Shown here: positions 9,736 through 19,670 of the stretch, in pieces | Layout: each line of letters starts with the position of its first letter | How positions within the stretch are numbered: the stretch's first letter is position 1 | Source of the DNA: Colwellia sp. | GTDB lineage: Bacteria; Pseudomonadota; Gammaproteobacteria; Enterobacterales; Alteromonadaceae | Direction: 5' to 3' | NCBI GenBank assembly: GCA_016745015.1 | Contig: JADGDH010000014.1 | Location: 1 to 38,464 of the forward strand | DNA length: 38,464 nt | Position numbers and translations under genes: made by a program | The notes under the pieces: model-generated | Told to the model about the DNA's origin: nothing | The model's database searches: none | What the model saw: only the letters and a program-made list of their open reading frames with translations

Positions 9736-10626
9736 TTATTCTACGTCTAAAATTCTGATTGAAATGGCTGCTGCTGATGTACGGTTCTCAACGCCTAATT
9801 TTTTATAAATTTGCTCAAGGTGCTTGTTCACAGTTCTTGGGCTCATGGTTAATATTTGAGATATTTCCCAACTCGTTTTACCGTAAGAAACCCAGTACAG
9901 TACTTCTGATTCACGCTTAGTCACAGGCAAGGCTTGTTGTAAATCTAGAGGTGACTTTTCTTGTTTGGTTCTTACAATACTTAATAAGTGCATATCTTCT
10001 TGTTGGCGTTCATAAAATATAGTTACGGCTTCAGAAAAGTTTTTTATTACAAGATTTTTCTGATGATCACTTGATAGCCACTTTTCTAAAATAGGTGCTA
10101 GTGTCGCCCATGGGATCTGGTCACTATTTGATATTTGATCAATAAATTCATGAACATAAGGTGTTGCCCAAGACAATAACCCTTTATTACTTACGCAGAA
10201 AACATTTTTTCCTGCATGATCTAAGGCATCTTGCGCGCTTAAAGCTTGTTTAGCCGTTTGAACATGGGTTTTTATACGCGCGATAACTTCATCGGGTGAG
10301 ATGGGTTTAGTCACATAATCAATACCACCAGCTTCAAAACCTTTCACTACATCTTCAATATCTGTTAGACCTGTCATAAAGATAATTGGCGTGTTCGGTA
10401 ACAGTGCTTTTAATCTACGGCAAGTTTCAAAGCCATCCATTTCAGGCATAACCGCATCAAGTAAAATTACATCAGGCTCTACTTTTTCAATAATCGCTAA
10501 TGCTTGAAGCCCATTTAAAGCAACTAATGCTGTGTAACCTTGGGTATTTAGGGCTACATTTAGCATACCTAATGATTCGGGAGAATCATCAACGACTAAC
10601 ACAACATCACTTATTTTACCCTTCAT
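9736..10626 (-). CDS. Two-component response regulator, receiver + LuxR-type HTH
   Basis: 'VVLVVDDSPESLG', phospho-acceptor 'VILLDAVMPEMDG', HTH 'LTKRESEVLYWVSYGKTSWEISQILTMSPRTVNKHLEQIYKKLGVENRTSA'. Confidence 0.93.
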   Translation of the reverse strand: MKGKISDVVLVVDDSPESLGMLNVALNTQGYTALVALNGLQALAIIEKVEPDVILLDAVMPEMDGFETCRRLKALLPNTPIIFMTGLTDIEDVVKGFEAGGIDYVTKPISPDEVIARIKTHVQTAKQALSAQDALDHAGKNVFCVSNKGLLSWATPYVHEFIDQISNSDQIPWATLAPILEKWLSSDHQKNLVIKNFSEAVTIFYERQQEDMHLLSIVRTKQEKSPLDLQQALPVTKRESEVLYWVSYGKTSWEISQILTMSPRTVNKHLEQIYKKLGVENRTSAAAISIRILDVE

Positions 10627-13600
10627 GATTTAACTCATTTAAATATTGGATTATTGCAGGAAAATTACACAATTCTATATACTCGTTTAACTGAGATTCA
10701 ATGTATTCTGGCACATAATAGTTTTCTGTTAATTCTAAAAATTTTTCTTTAAAACCAGATAAATAGCCAATTTCAGCAAGGGCTCTCAAAGATTGATACT
10801 CACTCTCTTTGGCCAATGGTTTATTAACCTTACGCTTAGTAGTAATGTCTTCCGTTAATATGTTGCCTTGTTCAATATTTTGATATTGCCAGTCTAGCTC
10901 TAGTAGGCGGCCTATTTTACCCAATAGAGTATCAAAATTTAACGGTTTAGCAATGTAGTCATTATGATAACCTTCAGCCTGTAAATTAAATTCCGTGTCT
11001 CTCGCATTGGCAGATACCATCACAACAGGCATTAAATATCTACTTTCTCGGAGTTGCTTTACCATTTCCCAACCATTGGTTTCCGGCATTTGTACATCAA
11101 GCAGTACAAGGTCAATAGAATTTTCTACTAATATTTTAAAGCCAGACTTAGCATCTGGGGCACTAAAAAAAGTAAACCCTAATGGTACTAATAAGTCCTG
11201 CATTAAACACCGCTGATTATTATCGTCATCAACCACCAAAACGACTTTTCTCTTGCCTTCATAGCCTATTGCTTTTGTTTTAGCATATTCAGGTTCACTT
11301 TGCTTTCGGTTTGTTGACTGCAACATCAAACGAAAAGCAAAAGTAGAGCCATGCCCTACAGTACTTGATAACGTTATTTCTCCACCCATTAATTCAGCTA
11401 ATGAACGTGAAATGGTTAACCCAAGACCAGTACCACCAATTACCTTAGTATGGGCATTACGAACTTGCTCAAAAGGTTTAAAAATCAGTTCTTGATTTTC
11501 TTGGGAGATGCCTATTCCTGTATCAGTAATACTAAAATGCGCCACTTGATTGCGATAATTTACTTCAAAAGTAACAGAGCCGCTTTCAGTGTACTTAATG
11601 GCATTTGATATTAAATTAATTAGAATTTGACGGAACCGTTGTTTATCAGTGGTAACATAGTTAGGTACATACCCCTTAGTAATATAATGGAACTGAATAC
11701 CTTTTTGACTTGCTTGCATTTGAAACATATCAACTAGCTGCTGCAAGATAGCTTTTAAATTTACTTCATCTCGTTGTAGTGTTACACGACCTGCTTCAAT
11801 TTTAGATATTTCTAATAGCCCTTCAATTAAATCAGCTAAATGCTCTCCATTACGCTTTACAATACCGAGCATTTCTCTTTGCCTTTCAGGTAACTCTTGG
11901 TCTTGACTGAGTAATTGTGCATAACCCAATAACACATTTAACGGAGTTCTTAATTCGTGACTTAAGCCAGCAAGATAGCGACTTTTTGCCGCATTAGCTG
12001 TCTCAGCAACTTCTTTTGCATCTTGTAATGCGAGTGATGTTTTTTCATGTGCAGTAAACTCATTGGCTAATGCTTTCGTTTGTGAACGTAACTCACGCAT
12101 AGCAAGCACGTTACTACTTCTAGCAAGGGTAAATAGCCAGCTCACCACACCGATAATTATCACTAAGACAAAGAAAATTTTAAGTAAGGTACTTGCAAAA
12201 ACCGCCCTGATTTCTGGATTTTCCATTGGTAACTGAACATATATAAGAAAAATTATTCCAGCACCGATGCAACTTAACCCTATTGTTACTACAATAAAAG
12301 GCATTAAGGGTGTCGATAGTTTACGTAAAAAACTATCACTGAAAAAACGTTTAAAAAAGTCATAGGATTGCTTAGATATGGTTGCCTGTGTTCTGCATTG
12401 ATCACCACAACGAACATCTAAACAACAACACAAAGAACAAATAGCCTTGCCATAAGCAGGACAAAAAGTCATATCTTCTTTATCAAAACTGTTTTCACAA
12501 ATATGACATTGAGTCATCTCTGTTATGTCGACTCTATTTGACTCAATTAGATAATACTTACCTTGTGTGAGCCAAGCTATGAAAGGCACCGTGATAAAAG
12601 GCAAACCACAGGCAATAAAAGAAGCTAATGCCTTGATTGTTTCACCATACCAACCAAAATGCGCTGTAAAGCCAACAGTTGATGCGATTAGCATTGAGCC
12701 AACGCCAACAGGATTAATATCAAATAAATGCGAACGTTTAAACTCAATATGTTTAGGACTAAGGCCTAAAGGTTTATTGATAATTAAATCAGCAACAACA
12801 GAACTAAGCCAAGCAAGCACTAATACAGAATAGACTGAAAGCATACTTTCAATGGTTTGATAGATACCTAACTCCATCAAGAGCAACGCTATTACGACAT
12901 TAAACACCATCCAAACCACTCGTCCGGGATGGTTATGTGTCACACGTGAGAAGAAATTTGACCAAGCTAACGAGCCAGCATATACATTAGCAACATTAAT
13001 TTTTAATTGTGAAATAACAACGAAAGCACAAGAAAAAGCAACAACCAAGTCGGGGTTGTTAAAGACATAACCAAATGCCAACTGATACATGTGAGCAGGA
13101 TCATCAGCAAACTCTGCGGGAATACCATGTTGTAAAGCCAGGTAAGCCAAAAATGATCCCAAGAATAATTTTAAGGCTCCAAATAGAATCCAACCAGGGC
13201 CTGCGGCCACCAGTGAAAGCCACCAGCGCCATGCCTTCTCTTTAGGTTTTTCAGGTAAAAACCGTAAAAAGTCAACTTGCTCGCCAATTTGCGCAACTAA
13301 TGAAAGTAAGACAGCAGATGCTGCACCAAAAAGCAAAATATTAAAAGAGCCACCTTGCTCTCCTGCTGCGCCAGTGAAGTCTAACCAGCCTTGTAGTTGG
13401 CTATTTTCATGAGTAAAAACAAAATATAAAGGCACACACTGCAAAATAATCCATAAAGGATGTGTCCATGCATGAAAACGACTGATATAAGTAATGCCAT
13501 GGGTAACAAGCGGAATAACAACAATAGCACTAATGATATAGCCAATACTAAGCGGAATTCCTATGAATATTTGAAGTGCAATTGACATAATGGCAGCTTC

Positions 13601-13996
13601 GAGCGCAAAGAATATGAAGGTAAATGAGGCATAAATTAACGAAGCTATTGTTGAGCCAATGTAACCAAAACCAGCACCACGGCTGAGTAAATCAATATCA
13701 ACACCATATTTTGCTGCATAGTAACTAATAGGCAAACCAGTAAAAAAAATAACAAACATTACCGCAAGAATGGCCCAAGCGGAGTTTTCAAAGCCATAAT
13801 TAAGCGTAATTGCTCCACCAATAGCTTCTAAAACAAGGAAAGAAATAATACCTAGGGCAGTAGTTGCAACTCTACTAAGGGACCACTGCCTTGCTCTTCT
13901 TGCGGTGAAGCGAAGAGCAAAGTCCTCCATCATCTCGTTAGCAACAAGTTTATTATAAGTTCGACGAGTCGATAATATTTTTTGATTAGATTGCAT
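10616..13996 (-). CDS. Hybrid sensor histidine kinase with N-terminal NCS1-type transporter domain, Cys-rich linker and C-terminal receiver
   Basis: 1126 aa; about 12 hydrophobic segments resembling NCS1/purine-cytosine permease ('MEDFALRFTARRARQWSLSRVATTALG'); H-box 'LSHELRTPLNVLLGY'; N-box 'QILINLISNAIKYT'; 'GGTGLGLTIS'; receiver 'VVLVVDDDNNQR...LVLLDVQMPETNGWEM'; overlaps the RR start by 11 bp. Confidence 0.92.
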   Translation of the reverse strand: MQSNQKILSTRRTYNKLVANEMMEDFALRFTARRARQWSLSRVATTALGIISFLVLEAIGGAITLNYGFENSAWAILAVMFVIFFTGLPISYYAAKYGVDIDLLSRGAGFGYIGSTIASLIYASFTFIFFALEAAIMSIALQIFIGIPLSIGYIISAIVVIPLVTHGITYISRFHAWTHPLWIILQCVPLYFVFTHENSQLQGWLDFTGAAGEQGGSFNILLFGAASAVLLSLVAQIGEQVDFLRFLPEKPKEKAWRWWLSLVAAGPGWILFGALKLFLGSFLAYLALQHGIPAEFADDPAHMYQLAFGYVFNNPDLVVAFSCAFVVISQLKINVANVYAGSLAWSNFFSRVTHNHPGRVVWMVFNVVIALLLMELGIYQTIESMLSVYSVLVLAWLSSVVADLIINKPLGLSPKHIEFKRSHLFDINPVGVGSMLIASTVGFTAHFGWYGETIKALASFIACGLPFITVPFIAWLTQGKYYLIESNRVDITEMTQCHICENSFDKEDMTFCPAYGKAICSLCCCLDVRCGDQCRTQATISKQSYDFFKRFFSDSFLRKLSTPLMPFIVVTIGLSCIGAGIIFLIYVQLPMENPEIRAVFASTLLKIFFVLVIIIGVVSWLFTLARSSNVLAMRELRSQTKALANEFTAHEKTSLALQDAKEVAETANAAKSRYLAGLSHELRTPLNVLLGYAQLLSQDQELPERQREMLGIVKRNGEHLADLIEGLLEISKIEAGRVTLQRDEVNLKAILQQLVDMFQMQASQKGIQFHYITKGYVPNYVTTDKQRFRQILINLISNAIKYTESGSVTFEVNYRNQVAHFSITDTGIGISQENQELIFKPFEQVRNAHTKVIGGTGLGLTISRSLAELMGGEITLSSTVGHGSTFAFRLMLQSTNRKQSEPEYAKTKAIGYEGKRKVVLVVDDDNNQRCLMQDLLVPLGFTFFSAPDAKSGFKILVENSIDLVLLDVQMPETNGWEMVKQLRESRYLMPVVMVSANARDTEFNLQAEGYHNDYIAKPLNFDTLLGKIGRLLELDWQYQNIEQGNILTEDITTKRKVNKPLAKESEYQSLRALAEIGYLSGFKEKFLELTENYYVPEYIESQLNEYIELCNFPAIIQYLNELNHEG

Positions 13997-14147
13997 ACAA
14001 AGATAACTTTCTTAAATTTCACATAGAACGACTATGCTACATTCCTAGCGCCGTGATCAATAAGCATTTATAACCAAACCATCTCAAAGAACATCCTACA
14101 CCACGCCACCACGCGCATTATTGTACATGAATATAAAAAAAACAGTA

Positions 14148-14167
14148 TGCGTAGTTATACGTAGTTA
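14148..14167 (+). promoter_or_regulatory. Tandem 10-bp direct repeat in porin/urt upstream region, candidate operator
   Basis: TGCGTAGTTA immediately followed by TACGTAGTTA (9/10 identical). Confidence 0.4.
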
Positions 14168-14305
14168 ATTGCGCGCTTTTACGAATGTTACCCCTTGATG
14201 ATTACCGACATAATAAACCTAGCTCAGAATAGTCTTGGATGTAGAGTTACCCAATTAAAGGTAATCGCAACATTCGCATTAACTTTTAAACTTTGGAATG
14301 TAAAC

Positions 14306-15265
14306 ATGAAATTACTTACTAAATTAACACCTGTAGCGACCACATTGCTACTTTCATTAGGTGCAATATCAGCTCAAGCAGAAGAAACAAAAGATCCATT
14401 AAGTATAAGTGGCTTCATTGATATGTCTTATTACTCAGTTGACGTAGATGGTGGTGAGTCAACTCACTCATCAGGTCTTGACCAAGCAGAAATAGATATT
14501 GCTTATGATTTTGGTAACAAATTATCCGTAAATGTTGATATTGAATACCAAAATAATGATGAGGGCGTTGACCTTGAGCAAGCTTATATGACCTATGCCT
14601 ATTCAAATAATATCAGTGTTAAAGCTGGTCGTTTCTTAAGCTACTCAGGTTTCGAAGCTGAAGAGCCCACAGGTTTATACCAGTACTCTGGTACAGGTTA
14701 TGCAAAATATTTTTACGGTTATTACCAACAAGGTGTTTCTGGTATGTACAGTAGCGACAAATTCGCTGTAGCAGTATCAGTAGTAAACGCTTTGGCTGAT
14801 CCACAAGCAAGCGATTCAGACTCCCCTGCAATTGAAACCATGTTTGCTTTCATGCCAACAGAAGAGATTACTTTAAAAGCATTCTATTCAATGGATGAAA
14901 CAGCAACGGGTCAAGATATTGATATTCTTAACACTTGGGCAAGCTACGCAAAAGGTCCATTAACCGTGGGTGTTGAATACAGTATATCTGATAACTCTGC
15001 AGGTGACGACACGGAAGCTTCTGGCTATTTGGCTATGGTTAACTATGCTTTCACTGATAAGCTCGGCTTAACACTACGTTATAACACGTGGGAAGTTGAA
15101 ACATTAAATGTTACAAGCGAAGAGTCAAGTGGTATCACTATTTCACCTAGCTACGTAGTAAATGACAACTTATTAATGGTGTTTGAATACCGCATGGATG
15201 ATAACGAAGGAACAGCTGGCACAGATGCTAACTCAATCGCTGTTGAAGCCTTAATCACTTTTTAA
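14306..15265 (+). CDS. Outer membrane porin (beta-barrel), candidate urea/amide porin by context
   Basis: Signal peptide 'MKLLTKLTPVATTLLLSLGAISAQAEE' from ATG at 14306 (the track's 14195 start adds 37 aa before the signal peptide); alternating beta strands; C-terminal 'SIAVEALITF'. Confidence 0.82.
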   Translation: MKLLTKLTPVATTLLLSLGAISAQAEETKDPLSISGFIDMSYYSVDVDGGESTHSSGLDQAEIDIAYDFGNKLSVNVDIEYQNNDEGVDLEQAYMTYAYSNNISVKAGRFLSYSGFEAEEPTGLYQYSGTGYAKYFYGYYQQGVSGMYSSDKFAVAVSVVNALADPQASDSDSPAIETMFAFMPTEEITLKAFYSMDETATGQDIDILNTWASYAKGPLTVGVEYSISDNSAGDDTEASGYLAMVNYAFTDKLGLTLRYNTWEVETLNVTSEESSGITISPSYVVNDNLLMVFEYRMDDNEGTAGTDANSIAVEALITF

Positions 15266-15318
15266 TCAATCGCTTAATTTAACGCCATGTATAAAAACAT
15301 AAAATAAAGGATATTCCG

Positions 15319-16602
15319 ATGAAATTTAAAAAACTCATTATAGCAAGTTCAATCATTGCAAGTAGCTTAGTTAGCCAGGTTACTATGGCAGCAGACACAA
15401 TTAAAGTAGGTGTTTTACACTCACTTTCAGGCACTATGGCTATATCAGAAACCACATTAAAAGATACCGTTTTAATGATGATTGAAGATCAAAATAAAGC
15501 TGGTGGTTTATTAGGTAAAAAGTTAGAGCCCGTTGTAGTTGACCCTGCATCAAACTGGCCACTGTTTGCAGAAAAAACACGTGAATTATTAGCCAAAGAA
15601 AAAGTCGATGTTATCTTCGGTTGTTGGACGTCAGTTTCTCGTAAGTCTGCATTACCAGTACTTGAAGAGTTAAACGGTTTATTATTCTACCCTGTACAAT
15701 ATGAAGGTGAAGAATCCTCTAAAAATGTATTTTACACTGGTGCTGCGCCAAACCAACAAGCTATACCTGCTGTTGATTATTTAATGGAAGAAATGGATGC
15801 GACTCGTTGGGTTTTAGCCGGTACTGATTATGTTTACCCACGCACTACCAATAAAATTTTAGAGGCCTATTTGATATCTAAAGGTGTTAAGAAAGAAGAT
15901 ATCATGATCAACTACACACCATTTGGTCATTCTGATTGGCAAGGTATTGTTTCAAAAATTAAGAAATTTGGTTCTACTGGTAAGAAAACAGCGGTTGTTT
16001 CAACCATCAATGGCGATGCAAACATTCCTTTCTATAAAGAATTAGGCAATCAAGGTATTTCAGCTGAGGATATTCCTGTAGTTGCATTCTCTGTTGGTGA
16101 AGAAGAGCTTTCAGGTTTTGATACTAAACCATTGGTTGGTCATTTAGCTGCTTGGAATTACTTCCAAAGTGTTGAGTCTGACGAAAACGCAGCATTCATC
16201 GCTAACTGGAAAAAATACATTGGTGACGACAAACGTGTAACTAACGACCCGATGGAAGCAACTTATATTGGTTTCAAAATGTGGGTAAAAGCTGTTGAGA
16301 AAGCAGGTACTACTGACGTAAATTCTGTTGAACAAGCACTTATAGGTGTTGCTGTTCCTAACTTAACTGGCGGTACAGCAGTAATGAATGCTAACCATCA
16401 CTTATCTAAGCCTGTGCTTATTGGTGAAATCCAAGAAGATGGTCAATTTGAAGTAGTATCAGAAACACCTGATACTGTTATTGGTGATGCATGGTCTGAC
16501 TTTTTACCAAGCTCTAAAAACTTAATCTCTGATTGGACAGCACCCGTAAAGTGCGGCAATTTTGACATAAAAACAGCTAAGTGTTCTGGTCAAAACTTCT
16601 AA
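15319..16602 (+). CDS. urtA: Urea ABC transporter substrate-binding protein
   Basis: Signal peptide, 'IKVGVLHSLSGTMAISETTLKD', 'FGCWTSVSRKSALPVLEELNGLLFYPVQYEGEE'. Confidence 0.95.
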   Translation: MKFKKLIIASSIIASSLVSQVTMAADTIKVGVLHSLSGTMAISETTLKDTVLMMIEDQNKAGGLLGKKLEPVVVDPASNWPLFAEKTRELLAKEKVDVIFGCWTSVSRKSALPVLEELNGLLFYPVQYEGEESSKNVFYTGAAPNQQAIPAVDYLMEEMDATRWVLAGTDYVYPRTTNKILEAYLISKGVKKEDIMINYTPFGHSDWQGIVSKIKKFGSTGKKTAVVSTINGDANIPFYKELGNQGISAEDIPVVAFSVGEEELSGFDTKPLVGHLAAWNYFQSVESDENAAFIANWKKYIGDDKRVTNDPMEATYIGFKMWVKAVEKAGTTDVNSVEQALIGVAVPNLTGGTAVMNANHHLSKPVLIGEIQEDGQFEVVSETPDTVIGDAWSDFLPSSKNLISDWTAPVKCGNFDIKTAKCSGQNF

Positions 16603-16618
16603 GTTTTTCCAAGTGTTT

Positions 16619-16653
16619 ACTCAGTTACCATCTTATTGGTAACTGAGTTTTTT
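16619..16653 (+). terminator. Intrinsic terminator / attenuator between urtA and urtB
   Basis: ACTCAGTTACC-ATCTTATT-GGTAACTGAGT (11-bp perfect stem) followed by a T-run. Confidence 0.85.
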
Positions 16654-16696
16654 ATCATTCACATTTAAAACAAAAAAATAAAAACAATTTATGAAT

Positions 16697-16752
16697 CATA
16701 TAATCAAAGCACTTTTTAGCAAAAAAACGATAAAGAGTACTTTGATTATATG
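16697..16752. repeat. Long imperfect hairpin upstream of urtB
   Basis: CATATAATCAAAG (16697-16709) / CTTTGATTATATG (16740-16752) perfect 13 bp; pairing extends inward to about 21 of 22 positions with a 12-nt loop; no T-run. Confidence 0.75.
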
Positions 16753-16833
16753 CCCAAACATTTGCCAAATTTAATACGCTTTTTCAACGAAGATTAAGCG
16801 TTGTCTACTTTTAAAATTAAGAAGGAATATGCA

Positions 16834-18483
16834 ATGAAGCAAATATTCTCTGTATTACTTAGTTGTATATTATCTTGGCAAGTGCTTGCTAGCACACAAG
16901 ATCTTGATGCATTTCAACGTACTGATACAGACTCAGACTTATCACAATTGGTAAACCAACTACCAAAAACCAAACTCAAAAAAATGCCATCATTAGTTGA
17001 AAAAATAGCACATATAAATAACGAAAAAACACACGATGTTTTACAGTTTCTGCTTAACGGCGAGCTTTTTTACACTAAAGCAAATAAAACGGTTGTTCAT
17101 GCAGTTAAGGCTGATAATTCTCTTTATGTGCTGACAGATGTGTTAACCAGTGAAATGTTAGTGCCTGTTGAAAAGTCAAAATTACGTAAGGTGAAAACAA
17201 ATAACCGCTTACGTGGCAGTATCCGTAGTTACATTGCCAAAATAGATTTAACAGATGAAGACAAAAACATACGAATTAAAGCAGTAAAACAATTGCTTGA
17301 TAACCCATCAGATTCAGGTTTGTCAGCAGTGCAAGAGTTAATATCGAAGGAAAAAGATAAAGATGTCCGTGAATTAATGAATATCACCTTGTTGCTTAAT
17401 CAATTAAAAAAAGGTAAGCATGCGGAGAAGATAGCCGCTATCACTCAGCTTGAAGATACTTTAGAGCCTTCTGTAAAAAACGCTATGGTAAGCATGTTAG
17501 AAGCCTTGCCAACAGAAAGTAAAACTGATGAGCAAAAAGCGTTAGCTGCAAATTTAAGCAAAGTGATCAATAACATTGAAAGCAAGCGAGGTGTTTTTGA
17601 AGTGATTGAAAACATTTTTTTTGGCTTGAGCTTAGGGTCAGTATTGTTATTGGCAGCAATAGGCCTAACTATTACTTTTGGTGTAATGGGCGTAATTAAT
17701 ATGGCTCATGGCGAAATGATGATGTTAGGCGCTTATACCACCTACGTAATTCAACTCGCTTTTCCTAACTTAATTGAATACTCATTGTTAATGGCTGTGC
17801 CTGCTGCCTTTTTAGTGTCTGGTTTAGTGGGTGTTATTATTGAACGTGGGGTTATTCGTTATTTAAAAGGTCGTCCTCTTGAAACACTACTCGCCACCTT
17901 TGGTATCTCATTAATATTACAACAGCTGGTACGTACTGTTTTCTCTCCGCTGAACCGCCAGGTTCAAGCGCCAGAATGGATGACAGGTTCATGGGTAATT
18001 AACCCAGTATTCTCTTTAACGTTTAACCGTTTATATATCATTATCTTTTCATTGATGGTGTTCTTCACCTTATTACTTATTTTGAAAAAATCATCATTAG
18101 GTTTACACGTTCGTGCGGTATCACAAAACCGAGATATGGCGAGAGCGTTAAGTATCAAAAGTGACTGGGTAGATGCTATTACCTTTGGCTTAGGCTCTGG
18201 TATTGCTGGTGTGGCAGGTGTGGTGTTAAGTCAGTTAACTAACGTGGGACCAAACTTAGGTCAAGCTTATATTATCGATTCATTCTTAGTGGTTGTATTT
18301 GGTGGTGTAGGTAACTTATGGGGAACCTTAGTTGCAGCGATGTCATTAGGCTCTATCAACAAGTTCTTAGAGCCAGCGGTAGGCTCAGTGTTAGCCAATA
18401 TTATCGTGCTAGTAGGTTTAGTGTTGTTCATCCAAAAACGACCTAAAGGATTATTTCCTCAAAAAGGGCGAGCAGCAGACTAA
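16834..18483 (+). CDS. urtB: Urea ABC transporter permease UrtB
   Basis: 'LSLGSVLLLAAIGLTITFGVMGVINMAHGEMMMLGAYTTY', 'RPLETLLATFGISLILQQLVR'; probable ATG at 16834 with signal-like N-terminus. Confidence 0.95.
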   Translation: MKQIFSVLLSCILSWQVLASTQDLDAFQRTDTDSDLSQLVNQLPKTKLKKMPSLVEKIAHINNEKTHDVLQFLLNGELFYTKANKTVVHAVKADNSLYVLTDVLTSEMLVPVEKSKLRKVKTNNRLRGSIRSYIAKIDLTDEDKNIRIKAVKQLLDNPSDSGLSAVQELISKEKDKDVRELMNITLLLNQLKKGKHAEKIAAITQLEDTLEPSVKNAMVSMLEALPTESKTDEQKALAANLSKVINNIESKRGVFEVIENIFFGLSLGSVLLLAAIGLTITFGVMGVINMAHGEMMMLGAYTTYVIQLAFPNLIEYSLLMAVPAAFLVSGLVGVIIERGVIRYLKGRPLETLLATFGISLILQQLVRTVFSPLNRQVQAPEWMTGSWVINPVFSLTFNRLYIIIFSLMVFFTLLLILKKSSLGLHVRAVSQNRDMARALSIKSDWVDAITFGLGSGIAGVAGVVLSQLTNVGPNLGQAYIIDSFLVVVFGGVGNLWGTLVAAMSLGSINKFLEPAVGSVLANIIVLVGLVLFIQKRPKGLFPQKGRAAD

Positions 18484-19655
18484 TGACTAATTCAACAGAA
18501 ATTTCTAATAGCGACACGCCAATGCAAAGCTTTTCATTACAAAACTTATTTAAAACATTAAGCCACTTACATGTTGTTGTAGGTACTTTGTTTATTGCTA
18601 CACTATACGTGACTGTATGTAATTTATTTTTTTCCGAGGGTTCATTACTTCACGTAAGTGATTATACCGTCAGTCTCTTTGGTAAATATTTATGTTACGC
18701 CTTATTGGCGTTAGCAGTTGATCTTGTTTGGGGATATTGTGGCATATTAAGCTTAGGTCATGGCGCATTTTTCACTTTAGGTGGCTATGCCATGGGCATG
18801 TACTTAATGCGTCAAATTGGCGACCGAGGTGTTTACGGTAATCCTGACTTACCAGACTTTATGGTGTTTTTAAGCTGGACCGAACTGCCGTGGTTTTGGG
18901 CTGGCTCAAGTAGCATAGTATGGATGATTGCCATGGTATTTATAGGCCCTGGCTTATTGGCTTACGTTTTTGGTTCAATGGCATTTAGGTCTCGCGTGAG
19001 TGGTGTTTATTTGTCTATTATGACACAGGCGATGACTTACGCTTTAATGTTAGCGTTCTTCAGAAATGAAATGGGCTTTGGTGGTAACAATGGCTTAACC
19101 GATTTTAAGGAGATTGCTGGTTTTTCATTACAAGATCCAAACACCAAGCTTGCTCTGTTTGTTATAACAGCAATTGCCTTAGCTATTGGTTACTGGGTAA
19201 GTAACTACATTGTTAACTCTAAAATGGGCCGTGTCATTACTGCAACACGTGATGCTGAAAGTCGAATACGCTTTGTTGGTTTTAGACCTGAGCATTACAA
19301 AGTATGGATATTTGTCGTATCAGCTATGTTAGCAGGTGTTGCTGGCGCATTATATGTACCGCAAGTCGGCATTATTAACCCTGGTGAATTCTCACCACTG
19401 AATTCGATTGAAATGGTTATTTGGGTCGCGATTGGTGGTCGTTGTACTTTATACGGTGCAATTATCGGCGCCATTGTGGTGAGTTACGCAAAAACGCGTT
19501 TTACCGCGATTATGCCAGAAGCATGGTTATTCGCTTTAGGTGGCTTGTTCGTTCTAGTTACCTTGTTATTGCCAAAAGGAATTGCCGGTTTATTACCCAA
19601 CCTTTTTGATAAGCTTTCTATATTCCAAGACGAAAAAGTCAAAAAAAATACCTAA
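18483..19655 (+). CDS. urtC: Urea ABC transporter permease UrtC
   Basis: 'YALLALAVDLVWGYCGILSLGHGAFFTLGGYAMGMYLMRQIG'; TAATG junction with urtB. Confidence 0.95.
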   Translation: MTNSTEISNSDTPMQSFSLQNLFKTLSHLHVVVGTLFIATLYVTVCNLFFSEGSLLHVSDYTVSLFGKYLCYALLALAVDLVWGYCGILSLGHGAFFTLGGYAMGMYLMRQIGDRGVYGNPDLPDFMVFLSWTELPWFWAGSSSIVWMIAMVFIGPGLLAYVFGSMAFRSRVSGVYLSIMTQAMTYALMLAFFRNEMGFGGNNGLTDFKEIAGFSLQDPNTKLALFVITAIALAIGYWVSNYIVNSKMGRVITATRDAESRIRFVGFRPEHYKVWIFVVSAMLAGVAGALYVPQVGIINPGEFSPLNSIEMVIWVAIGGRCTLYGAIIGAIVVSYAKTRFTAIMPEAWLFALGGLFVLVTLLLPKGIAGLLPNLFDKLSIFQDEKVKKNT

Positions 19656-19670
19656 AGCGGAGGCTAAACA

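Noticed and set aside
14195-14305. 37-aa N-terminal extension of the porin ORF
   Set aside because: A clear signal peptide starts at ATG 14306; the extension is upstream regulatory DNA read in frame
16834-17610. Long non-transporter N-terminal region of UrtB looked like a gene fusion
   Set aside because: Proteobacterial UrtB proteins commonly carry this extended N-terminal region, so it is not unusual
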